The notes below the pieces were generated by a model that ran no database searches, was not told where the DNA came from, and saw only the letters and a list, made by a program, of their open reading frames with translations. This document shows, piece by piece, positions 53,058 through 60,431 of a stretch of 61,759 nt of DNA. Within the stretch, counting starts at the first letter, position 1; every line of letters begins with the position of its first letter. This DNA comes from JAFARZ01 sp035651595. Lineage in GTDB: Bacteria; Actinomycetota; Actinomycetes; Streptosporangiales; Streptosporangiaceae. The stretch lies in contig DASRFJ010000041.1 of the NCBI GenBank assembly GCA_035651595.1, forward strand, positions 1 through 61,759, given 5' to 3'. The position numbers were made by a program, and so were the translations under genes.

Positions 53058-54115
53058 TGCGTTACGAAAGCCTGTTCATCGCCGGCCTCGGGTCATACCT
53101 GCCCAGGGCGGTCCCTGTCGAGGACGCGATCGCGCAGGGCAGGTACGACCGCGAGGATCAAGACAGCAGCGGCCTGACCTCGATCGCCGTCGCCGGGCCG
53201 GACGACTCGCAGCCGGGCATGGCCGCCGCGGCCGGCCGCGTCGCGCTGGCGCGGTCCGGCTACCGCGGCTCTGACGTCAGCCTGCTGCTGCACGCGGTCA
53301 CCGCCTACAACGGCCTGGACGGCTGGAACGCCGGCTGCTACCTCCAGCAGGAGATACTGGGCGGCAGCGGGCTGTCGTTCGAGATCAGGCAGCTGTCCAA
53401 CGGCGCGGTCGCCAGCATCGAGCTGGCCGCCGCCTACCTGGCCGCCACCCCGGGAAGCGGTGCGGCCATGATCACCGCCGCCGACCAGTTCGGCGAGCCC
53501 GCCTGGGACCGGTGGCGCACCACCTGGGGCCTGGTGTACGCCGACGGCGCGAGCGCGGCGGTGATCTCGCAGGAAAGCGGGTTCGCCCGGGTCCTGTCCG
53601 CCGTCACGGTCAGCGACCCGGGACTGGAAGGACTGCACCGGGGCGGGCTGCCGTTCGGTCCGTGCCCGGACGCCGGTGACTACCCGATCGACTTCCGGGC
53701 GCGTGCGCTCGACTACGGCGATATCAGCGCGGCCACCGGCCGGATCTCGGCCGGGCTGCGGACCGCGGTGACGACCGCCGCGACCGAGGCCGGCCTGAAG
53801 GTGGACGAGGCGGACCACTACATCGTGCCGAGCTTCGGCCGGGAGTTGCTCCGCCAGCAGTGCCTCGACGTGCTGGGCATCGGCATCGAGCGTTCCACCT
53901 GGAGCTGGGGCTCGGCGATCGGGCACATGGGCGCCGCCGATCAGTTCGCGTCGCTCACCTACCTGAGCGAAGCCGGCCGCCTGAATCCCGGCGACCGCGC
54001 GCTGATCATCGGCATCGGCGGAGGTTTCAACTGGACCTGCGTCGTACTCGACATCGTCGACCACCCAGCCTGGACGTACTTATCCACTGAGGGAGTCCTC
54101 CCCCAGACCCCCTAG
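53057..54115 (+). CDS. KAS III-like acyltransferase with Ser in place of catalytic Cys
   Basis: This 352-residue paralogue of the 46.8-kb protein shares 'LEGLHRG' and the aligned 'IRQ-x-x-NG' motif. The nucleophile position is S114 ('IRQLSNGAVASIELAA'). The later motif is 'GSAIGHMGAADQF', again His for Asn, and the HQAN region reads 'PSFGRELLRQ', without His. Ser-type KAS III-like enzymes are known (DpsC). By analogy with ChlB6/ChlB3 it may transfer the aryl group from the discrete ACP to a hydroxyl or amine of the glycosylated product. ATG overlaps the PKS stop. Confidence 0.82.
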   Translation: MRYESLFIAGLGSYLPRAVPVEDAIAQGRYDREDQDSSGLTSIAVAGPDDSQPGMAAAAGRVALARSGYRGSDVSLLLHAVTAYNGLDGWNAGCYLQQEILGGSGLSFEIRQLSNGAVASIELAAAYLAATPGSGAAMITAADQFGEPAWDRWRTTWGLVYADGASAAVISQESGFARVLSAVTVSDPGLEGLHRGGLPFGPCPDAGDYPIDFRARALDYGDISAATGRISAGLRTAVTTAATEAGLKVDEADHYIVPSFGRELLRQQCLDVLGIGIERSTWSWGSAIGHMGAADQFASLTYLSEAGRLNPGDRALIIGIGGGFNWTCVVLDIVDHPAWTYLSTEGVLPQTP

Positions 54116-54130
54116 CCAGAAGGAGGAGCG

Positions 54131-54385
54131 ATGACCGGAGAACAGACCCTTGCCCGTCTCACGGAGTTTTTCGGCCGCGGCATGACCGACGCGGGAGAAC
54201 TCACGCCAGATGCCTCGCTGCACGATCTCGGCGTGCTCAACTCGCTCGCCATGGCCCGTCTCGTCGCCTTCATCAGGAACGACCTGGGTGTCGAGATCCC
54301 GTCGCGCGCCCTCACCGGCGCCAATTTCCGCACGCTGAACGAGATCACCGCCCTGGTCCAGTCGGCGCAGACCGCCACCCGTTAA
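54131..54385 (+). CDS. Discrete acyl carrier protein
   Basis: The 84-residue acidic helical protein has the phosphopantetheine serine in 'DLGVLNSLAMARLV' (NSL instead of the more usual DSL). A clear GGAGGAG site precedes the ATG. It sits directly after the second KAS III-like gene, the same arrangement as the ChlB2-type carrier, which receives the aryl group from the PKS. It ends the plus-strand operon; the P450 gene is convergent. Confidence 0.88.
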   Translation: MTGEQTLARLTEFFGRGMTDAGELTPDASLHDLGVLNSLAMARLVAFIRNDLGVEIPSRALTGANFRTLNEITALVQSAQTATR

Positions 54386-54440
54386 CCTCCGCCACAGGCC
54401 CGCGACTCGCCCGATTTGTGCGCCATGTCCCCAACCGCGA

Positions 54441-55976
54441 TCACCTTTGCCGAGACGTAAGCGTTCCGGAACAACGTGTGCTCACGGCGCGTCGCGCGGT
54501 GCGGCTGTGACAGGCAGCTCGCCCGGCGGGCCTGCGGCAGGCCCGATCGGCGTCGGTCAACGTGGCGGATTGCCCCTTCGTGGTAACGGGACCCCTGCTT
54601 ACGAGGGTCGATCCACCGCAAAGGGGTAATCTTCCACGTTGCTGACGGGACTGCCGATGCGCTCCTATCCCAGTTGCCGCACACTGCACTCCAGGCACAG
54701 GCTGCGCGCGCCCCCAGGCCCGTTGACCGGCACGGCCACGAGCACCTCTGGGCGACTTCAGTAACACCAGGCGGACCGGGAGCTGGTTGATGCCGTTGGT
54801 GAAGTTCGAGCGGTGCCGCACGGGTTGCCCGGCGAGTGCGATGCCGGGCATCCGTTCGGCCAGCGTGGTGAACAGGACGCGCAACTGGAGTACCGCCAGG
54901 TGCCTGCCGAGGCAGAAGTGCGGTCCGCCGCCGCCGAACCCCAGGTGCGGGTTGGGATCGCGGCCGATGTCGAAGGTCTCCGGGTCGGCGAACACGTCCT
55001 CGTCCCGGTTCGCCGAGGAGTAGAACACGACGACCTTGTCCCCTTCGGCGACCGGCTGTCCGCCGATCTCGGTGTCGCGGGTCGCGGTCCGGCGGAACAT
55101 GTTCACCGGGCTCACCCAGCGCACCACCTCTTCGGCCGCGGACGCGGCGAGGCCGGGCTCGGCGAGCAGCCGCCGCCACTGGGCGGGGTGCTCGAAGAAC
55201 GCCAGCATTCCGCCGGCCGCGGCGTTGCGGGTGGTCTCGGTGCCGGCCACGGCCAGCATCAGCATGAACATGTCGAACTCGTCGGTGGTCAGCGACTCGC
55301 CCTCGCCGTCCTTGCCGAGCAGCCTGGTCACTATGTCGTCGCACGGGTTCGCGTTCCGCTGCGTGGCCAGGTCGTTGGCGTACAGGTAGTACTCGAGTGC
55401 GGCGTCCCGCATGACGCTGGCCGCCTGGGCACCGGCGCAGGGAATGTACTCGTCGCCCGCGTATCCGGCGAGCTGGTTCGACAGCCGGAACAGGCGGGGA
55501 CGATCCGCAGCCGGGATACCCATCAGCTCGCACAGCACCTGGAGCGGCAGGGGCGCCGCGATGTCCCGGACGAAATCCGCCGCGCCGCGCGGTGCCACGG
55601 CGTCGAGCAGCGCGTGACAGATACGCTGGATGTCCGTCTCCATCCGGGCGACCATCTTCGGCGTGAACACCCGGCTGACGAAGCCGCGCTGCCTGGTGTG
55701 CCGCGGCGGGTCCATGTTCAGCATCATCAGCCGGTGCGCTTCGACGTCCTCGTCCGGCAGCTCGTCGAACAGCGCGAGCCGCCGGTGGGAGGAGAACAGG
55801 CCGGGATGCCGGGACACGTACTCGACGTCCCTGTGCTTGGTAACCGCCCAGAAGCCCGGGCGCCCGGCGTGCCAGTAGACCGGCGCGTTCGCGCGCAGCC
55901 ACGCGAGCGCCGGGTACGGGACGCCGCCACGGGCGTAGGAGTCCTCGTCGGTCAGGCTGATCTCGTCGGCTCGCAC
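54441..55976 (-). CDS. Cytochrome P450 with an aberrant repeat-derived C-terminal tail
   Basis: Residues 1-400 are a normal bacterial P450: I-helix 'AGTETTRN', ExxR in 'AAEEVVRW', heme loop 'FGGGGPHFCLGRHLA', and the usual end 'INQLPVRLVLL'. No stop follows. The frame continues about 110 residues, in part through the palindromic element copy C, giving Arg/Gly/Ala-rich sequence such as 'RGRLPLCGGSTLVSRGP'. The real end was probably near 54750 before insertion or a frame change. A GTG start lies one base after the glycosyltransferase stop, so the two are coupled. Predicted role: hydroxylation of the polyketide or glycosylated product. Confidence 0.88.
   Translation of the reverse strand: MRADEISLTDEDSYARGGVPYPALAWLRANAPVYWHAGRPGFWAVTKHRDVEYVSRHPGLFSSHRRLALFDELPDEDVEAHRLMMLNMDPPRHTRQRGFVSRVFTPKMVARMETDIQRICHALLDAVAPRGAADFVRDIAAPLPLQVLCELMGIPAADRPRLFRLSNQLAGYAGDEYIPCAGAQAASVMRDAALEYYLYANDLATQRNANPCDDIVTRLLGKDGEGESLTTDEFDMFMLMLAVAGTETTRNAAAGGMLAFFEHPAQWRRLLAEPGLAASAAEEVVRWVSPVNMFRRTATRDTEIGGQPVAEGDKVVVFYSSANRDEDVFADPETFDIGRDPNPHLGFGGGGPHFCLGRHLAVLQLRVLFTTLAERMPGIALAGQPVRHRSNFTNGINQLPVRLVLLKSPRGARGRAGQRAWGRAQPVPGVQCAATGIGAHRQSRQQRGRLPLCGGSTLVSRGPVTTKGQSATLTDADRACRRPAGRAACHSRTARRAVSTRCSGTLTSRQR
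54559..54708. repeat. Dispersed palindromic element, copy C (82-bp core plus flank)
   Basis: The core is 54559-54640, AACGTGG to CCACGTT. Arms CCCCTTCGTGG and CCACCGCAAAGGGG enclose GACCCCTGCTTACGAGGGTC. The flank to about 54708 matches copy A ('gctgacggg', 'gcactccaggcacag'). It lies inside the P450 reading frame and produces its unusual tail. Confidence 0.85.
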
Positions 55977-55977
55977 G

Positions 55978-57288
55978 TCAGATCATCTGCGCGATCTGGT
56001 CGGCGACCGCGGCCGGCGAGGGCTGCGCCGCGATCTCTTCCCGCAGGTCCGCAGCCGACTTACGCACCGTGTCGTCGGACAGTACCGCCGAGACCGCGTC
56101 GGTGAACTCGCTGGTTCCCACGTCCGCCCAGCCGAGAGACCGGCCGGCGCCGGCGGCTTCGAGCTTGACGCCGCAGGTGAGCTGATCCATCGCGCCGGAT
56201 ACGATCACCTGCGGCACGCCGAACGAGGCAGCGGTGAGCATGGTGCCCCCGCCGCCCTGGTGGACGATCGCGTCGCAGCTGTGCAGCAGCAGGTGCAAGG
56301 GCAGGCCGGTGACGACCCGCACCCCCTCGGGAACCCCGCCCCCGCTAGCAGCGTCGAGCCGGTCGCGGTCGGCGGCGGTGAGCGTGACCACGACCTCCAC
56401 CCCCATGCCGGCCAGCGCCGTCACGATACCGGGGACCTTGAAGCTGTCCTCGCCCACCAGCACCGTCGTCAACGTCCCCCACGTCACGCACACCCGCGGC
56501 CTGGTCGCCGGCGCCAGCACCCAGTCCGGCCAGTCGCCCGTGCCGTTGTAGGGGACGTAGCGGACCGGCATCCGGTTCGGTATGACCGGGAACTGGAGCC
56601 GGTCCGGACACGGGTCGACGGTGGCGGCCGCGAATTCGGACTGCGGCTCCACCCCGTGCTTCTGGTACACGCGGACGAGGTCCGCCGGCCAGAGGTTGCC
56701 GGGCAGGCCGCTTACCGGGAAGATGCCGATCTGGCGCTGGAGCGCCGGGCCCCACAGGGAATGGACGAGGACGGCATCCGCGCGGCGGGCCGCCAGCGGC
56801 GCGGCCATCACGAACGGATCCGATATGACCAGGTCGGGACGCCAGGCCTCGGCGACCGCGACCACATCGTCGGCCATCGCCACCGCGGCCCGGACGAACG
56901 GCGCGATCTTGGAATACAGCATGTCCCGCAGTTCCTTCGCCGACTGCGCGGCCCGCTGTTGCGCGACGGCCTGGTGTTCGGCCGGCGGGGCCGGCGGGGC
57001 CGGGCGGGCTGACCCGTTGCGCAGGTCTTTGCGCAGGTCGGCGGAGATGATCCCGCGCGCCATCGGCAGCTGGCTGCGCGAGCTGGCGAACATCTCCCGC
57101 ATATCCGCGATGAAGTCATATCCCGTGCCGACCTCGGCGACGGTCATGCCCGATTTCTTGACCAGTTCGGCCGCGCCCGGCTGAGTGGCGACGCGTACTT
57201 CATGACCGGCTGACCGGAACGCCCACACCAGCGGGACCATCGGGAAATAGTGCCCGGAAAGTGCCCAGGGCACGAACAGCACCTTCAT
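55978..57288 (-). CDS. GT1-family (GT-B) glycosyltransferase
   Basis: The 436-residue protein has an N-terminal acceptor domain beginning 'MKVLFVPWALSGHYFPMVPL' and a donor domain with 'VCVTWGTLTTV' and 'AIVHQGGGGTMLTAASFGVP', the HxGxGT nucleotide-sugar motif. It fits the macrolide/aromatic antibiotic glycosyltransferases. The adjacent P450 keeps its heme cysteine, so it is not a DesVIII-type activator. The protein would attach the sugar that may later be acylated by the aryl group. Confidence 0.9.
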   Translation of the reverse strand: MKVLFVPWALSGHYFPMVPLVWAFRSAGHEVRVATQPGAAELVKKSGMTVAEVGTGYDFIADMREMFASSRSQLPMARGIISADLRKDLRNGSARPAPPAPPAEHQAVAQQRAAQSAKELRDMLYSKIAPFVRAAVAMADDVVAVAEAWRPDLVISDPFVMAAPLAARRADAVLVHSLWGPALQRQIGIFPVSGLPGNLWPADLVRVYQKHGVEPQSEFAAATVDPCPDRLQFPVIPNRMPVRYVPYNGTGDWPDWVLAPATRPRVCVTWGTLTTVLVGEDSFKVPGIVTALAGMGVEVVVTLTAADRDRLDAASGGGVPEGVRVVTGLPLHLLLHSCDAIVHQGGGGTMLTAASFGVPQVIVSGAMDQLTCGVKLEAAGAGRSLGWADVGTSEFTDAVSAVLSDDTVRKSAADLREEIAAQPSPAAVADQIAQMI

Positions 57289-57304
57289 CGCGCCGCTCCT
57301 CTCG

Positions 57305-58570
57305 TCATGCTCCGCTGACGCCAGTCATGCTCATGGCCTGCCGGAACGCGGTGCACGAATCTGGTACCGTCTCGATTTCCTTGAGGTAATCCGCGCGGCG
57401 GCGGCGGGAGCGGTCGCGCTCTTCGCAGTCGAAGAGCAGCCCGCGCAGACCGCCCAGCACGCCGGGTTCGTCGAGCAGTTCGGCGACGCTGAACGCGGAT
57501 AGGTAGGGATTGCCGGCCAGCAGCGAATCCAGGAAGCCGTGAAAGCCCATCGGCCAGATGCGGAACGGGTGCAGCGGCACGCTCCGCGCCAGCCAGCGCC
57601 GGGTGAAGTCGCTCATGCCACCGAGCTGGTCCGCGATATCGCCGGCTTGTCCCGGCTCGGTCACCGAGAACTGGTTGGTGATCAGCATGACCGGGGTGCC
57701 GGAGAGCACGGCACGGACCATGGTGAACGCGCTGAGGTTCAGCGAGAGCATGAGATCGGCGGCGCGGAGCATGGCGCCGAACCGCGACGGCGAACACGGC
57801 GGCAGCGGCAGCGTCCGCTCCGCGGGCAGCAGGCGGGACCACTCCGGTGCCGCCCCCGCCAGCAGGAAACGGACGTCAGCTGGCAGCTGGCGCAAGTAGT
57901 GCGCGAGCAGTTCGGGGACGCGGCTGGCGGCCCGCCGCCGGCCGGGCGCGCCGGTGTCCGGCAGCTGCCACGGAGACATCGCCAGCATGACGAGGCGGTC
58001 GCCGGAGCCGAGGCCGAGTTCGCGCCGGGTGTGTTCCCGGCTGTCCACCGGACCGTCCGGGTCGGCCGGGTCAGTAACCCGGAACGGGATCGCGCTGCGG
58101 GAATCCGGTACCGGGCGAGCCATGGGGACCGGACTGAGATAGCAGTCCATGTCCTTGATGTGCGGGCTGATCGCGAGCGCCCGGCCGCCGCACAGGTCGG
58201 CCGCGAATCCCGTGCGCTCCAGCTCCCACAGGTCGATGGGGATGACCGGCACGCCGTAGCTTTCGATGAACCACGGATTGAGGCGGAAATGGGCCGACAT
58301 CACGTGCGTGTAGTTGAGGTATTCGGCGAGCACGATAGCATCCGGCCTGACCGTCCGGACGAAATCATCGATCAGGAGCTTGGCCAGCATTCCCATCTGC
58401 GGGCTTATCAGCATGTGGGGGAAGCCGTAGCCACGCAGTATCTGCTCGGCGCCGTCACTGGCGATGAAATGACTCTGGACGCCAATCCGGCGGAGTTCGG
58501 CGGCCAGTGAGCACCCCAGCAGGAGTTGTCCTGAACTGTGCGGGGAAGGCGAGATAAACAGCAGCTTGAT
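57305..58570 (-). CDS. GT-B-like protein (DUF6365-like), copy 2, with non-standard start
   Basis: The paralogue of the 44.5-kb protein shares 'PWFIESYGVPVIPIDLWELE', 'VRPDAIVLAEYLNYTHV' and 'ADLMLSLNLSAFTMVRAV'. Homology to copy 1 extends upstream to 58570, where '(I)KLLFISPSPHSSGQLLLG' aligns with 'MKLLFSAVCPTGFGETLIG'. The aligned start codon is ATC, with GAGGT 6 bases before it; no in-frame ATG, GTG, TTG or CTG lies in the 20 codons upstream. The next ATG (58414) would remove 52 residues of the first Rossmann unit. Either ATC initiation is used or a start-codon mutation has weakened the gene. Confidence 0.65.
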   Translation of the reverse strand: MKLLFISPSPHSSGQLLLGCSLAAELRRIGVQSHFIASDGAEQILRGYGFPHMLISPQMGMLAKLLIDDFVRTVRPDAIVLAEYLNYTHVMSAHFRLNPWFIESYGVPVIPIDLWELERTGFAADLCGGRALAISPHIKDMDCYLSPVPMARPVPDSRSAIPFRVTDPADPDGPVDSREHTRRELGLGSGDRLVMLAMSPWQLPDTGAPGRRRAASRVPELLAHYLRQLPADVRFLLAGAAPEWSRLLPAERTLPLPPCSPSRFGAMLRAADLMLSLNLSAFTMVRAVLSGTPVMLITNQFSVTEPGQAGDIADQLGGMSDFTRRWLARSVPLHPFRIWPMGFHGFLDSLLAGNPYLSAFSVAELLDEPGVLGGLRGLLFDCEERDRSRRRRADYLKEIETVPDSCTAFRQAMSMTGVSGA

Positions 58571-58677
58571 GGCTACCTCACAGAGGTCCGTGCCGACGGC
58601 TGCCGGGTCAGCGCAGTGGCCTAGTCCGCTGACCCGCGCCTCGGGCTGCTGGCGATTAGCCGTTCATGGACAGAGAG

Positions 58678-59478
58678 TCAGACGCCGTTCAGCAAATGAT
58701 CTGGGTGCATGCCGTTGACGTGGCCAAGGCACTTTTCAACGATGTCATAGCCCAGCAGGCGGCGCACCCGCTCGGGGGTCTGTGCTACCATTTCCGGCTT
58801 TACGGAGAGCGTCATCGTCTCTTGCGGGCGGACCCAGGGCTTGCAGTAGATGATGCTGAGCCCCAGCCGGGCACGCTCGGTGGCGTTGGCGCCGCCGCTG
58901 TGCACCAGGGTGCCCGTGTAGAGCAGGACCGACCCGGCCTTCATCTCCGCGGTGATCCACGGCTCGTCCGCCGTCTGGCGCTCGTCGGGCCACATGTGCG
59001 AGCCGGGAATCAGGCGCGTCGCGCCGTTGTCGGCGGTGAAGTCGGTGATCGCCCACATCGTGGCCACGCCGAACGGAGCGCGCGGCTTCGGCATCCGGTA
59101 GAAGGCCTCGTCATAGTGCATCGCCTGTGCGGTCTCGCCCGGACCGATGTTGATGGCGGTCGCGGCCGACAGCAGGCAGCCCGCGCCCAGGATGCGCTCG
59201 AGGATGGGCAGTACCCGGGAGTGGCTGACGATGTCGTCGAACACCCGGCTCTTGGCCAGCAGCGCGCACACCCGCCTGGTGCTGAGCCCTTCGAAGTCGT
59301 TGCGTCCCGGATCGGTGGTGTCCAGGTGCGGACCGAGTTCCTCGCGTACCCGAGCTACCTGCTCTGGCGTCAGGACGTTCTCGAGGATGGCGTAACCGTC
59401 GACAGCCAGCCCGCCGAAGGCGTCGTCTGCCTCGCTGATCGTTGCCGGAGTCAGGGTGACAGAACCAGGTGTACTCAT
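58678..59478 (-). CDS. PhyH-type Fe(II)/2-oxoglutarate dioxygenase
   Basis: The 266-residue protein from 'MSTPGSVTLTPATISEADDA' has a GGAGG site 5 bases before the ATG. The iron triad is visible as 'MHYDEAF' (HxD) and the distal His in 'LVHSGGANATERARLGLS', which also supplies the 2-oxoglutarate-binding Arg. PhyH relatives hydroxylate, halogenate or epoxidise pathway intermediates; here the Asp is present, so hydroxylation and not halogenation is expected. The gap to the next gene (58571-58677) shows nothing. Confidence 0.88.
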   Translation of the reverse strand: MSTPGSVTLTPATISEADDAFGGLAVDGYAILENVLTPEQVARVREELGPHLDTTDPGRNDFEGLSTRRVCALLAKSRVFDDIVSHSRVLPILERILGAGCLLSAATAINIGPGETAQAMHYDEAFYRMPKPRAPFGVATMWAITDFTADNGATRLIPGSHMWPDERQTADEPWITAEMKAGSVLLYTGTLVHSGGANATERARLGLSIIYCKPWVRPQETMTLSVKPEMVAQTPERVRRLLGYDIVEKCLGHVNGMHPDHLLNGV

Positions 59479-59635
59479 TTGTCCTCCATTTCGCATCCAT
59501 CAATACACCATCAACACACTGGCGCCTTTCGTCACGCTTACCGGCTGGTTTGAAACTGCTTGCTGCGTGACGTGCGGGCGACGCTGCGTGCGTTGAGCTT
59601 GAAGTTCTGGTCGAGGTCGAACATGATCGGGGGTG

Positions 59636-59761
59636 TCAACCGCAACGGCTTCTCCCGGGGACTCTGTTTGTGCCACAGCACTTGAATCCACAGGAGAAGC
59701 CGTTTGCTTTCCCGGCGCGATACGCCGGCACAAGCTCATTCACAGGCGGATACGAGGACAT
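59636..59761 (-). CDS. Possible 41-residue Cys-rich peptide ORF
   Basis: In the 352-base gap between the PhyH gene and the NHLP-like peptide gene, an ATG at 59761 opens a short frame with a C-terminal 'FSCGFKCCGTNRVPGRSRCG' holding four cysteines. No good ribosome-binding site precedes it. Half of it overlaps a 12-bp inverted repeat (59644-59655 with 59693-59704). It could be a core-type peptide, or chance coding across a regulatory hairpin. Confidence 0.2.
   Translation of the reverse strand: MSSYPPVNELVPAYRAGKANGFSCGFKCCGTNRVPGRSRCG
59644..59704. repeat. 12-bp perfect inverted repeat, 37-base loop
   Basis: AACGGCTTCTCC and GGAGAAGCCGTT flank a 37-base loop in the AT-richer gap upstream of the PhyH gene. 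It could be a regulatory hairpin in the leader of the minus-strand operon or the remnant of a mobile element end. No transposase fragment is recognised nearby. Confidence 0.6.
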
Positions 59762-59830
59762 GTTTTGAAACCATCACCGTGAATCAGCCAGGACAAGGCC
59801 TATGAATAAGCCTCCTGAAACGCGGAGAAT

Positions 59831-60040
59831 TTACTCGTAGTCCGGGGTGGCGTGCGCCTCGACCGCGGGCTGGAAGATGCCCTGGTTAACCAGGTCGCGG
59901 ATCTGCTCGATCTGGGCCGCGTCGAGGTGATACTCGGCCGCCACCGACTCGGGGTTGCTCAGCACCTGCATCGCGAAGTCCGCGTCCGACGACGCACGGA
60001 CAACCAGCTCGCGCAGCTTCGGCTTCTGTCCCTCAGGCAT
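59831..60040 (-). CDS. NHLP/Os1348-like RiPP leader-type peptide
   Basis: The 69-residue protein has an AAGGAG site 7 bases before the ATG. Residues 9-52 ('LRELVVRASSDADFAMQVLS', 'AAEYHLDAAQIEQIRDLV') follow the pattern of nitrile-hydratase-like (NHLP/Os1348/Franean1_4349) leader peptides: an aspartate-rich 'D-x-x-F-x-x-x-L-x-x-x-P' helix pair. The C-terminal 'NQGIFQPAVEAHATPDYE' could be the core. It has no Cys or Ser and two prolines, so lanthionine or azole chemistry is unlikely; Tyr, His, Asp or Glu would be the targets. It heads the minus-strand arm with PhyH, GT and P450 genes. Confidence 0.65.
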   Translation of the reverse strand: MPEGQKPKLRELVVRASSDADFAMQVLSNPESVAAEYHLDAAQIEQIRDLVNQGIFQPAVEAHATPDYE

Positions 60041-60431
60041 TGTGACTCCTTACGGTTCTCACCAGGCCACGACTTCCGGGCCTCGCTAGGTGATCTACTC
60101 ATATCTTTGACGGAGTGCGCATGGCCCGCCTCCGCCGAATCGGCGCAACTTCCCCGCGGCGGTCAGCCCGGGGCGGCAGTCCGGTCCGCTGACCTCCGCG
60201 GCGGGCAGGCCGGCCCACCGTCAGATATGGCTTAGGCGTCCCGCCCTGATGGCGTAGGAGGGCAGCCCCGGTGGCTCACCCTCTGACGCTTACCGCATAA
60301 CATCACGATTTGATATATATAATGTCGTTAAAGCAGTCGCATACTGTTATGCAACCGCGAATGTCCGATCTTCTATAGGATCGCCTCACTTAATCCGGAA
60401 TTCAGGCTAAAACACCTGGAAGGTGAGTTGA
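60041..60431. other. AT-rich divergent regulatory region
   Basis: The 391-base gap separates the divergent NHLP-like peptide gene and the S53 peptidase gene. The right half (60295-60390) is strongly AT-rich for this genome, with tgatatatataatg and a cgatc/gatcg dyad (60364-60383), and probably holds the peptidase promoter. No ORF is supported. Confidence 0.5.

Noticed and set aside
55978..57288. DesVIII-type activator pairing for the GT with the adjacent P450
   Set aside because: The P450 retains its heme cysteine and the I-helix threonine motif, so it is a real oxygenase and not a heme-free activator.
59538..59624. 28-residue ORF starting 'MFDLDQNFKL'
   Set aside because: No ribosome-binding site, short, and no relation to known peptides. 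It lies in the leader gap of the PhyH gene.
59500..59739. Insertion-sequence remnant near the inverted repeat
   Set aside because: No transposase fragment or target duplication could be recognised. It is kept only as an inverted repeat.
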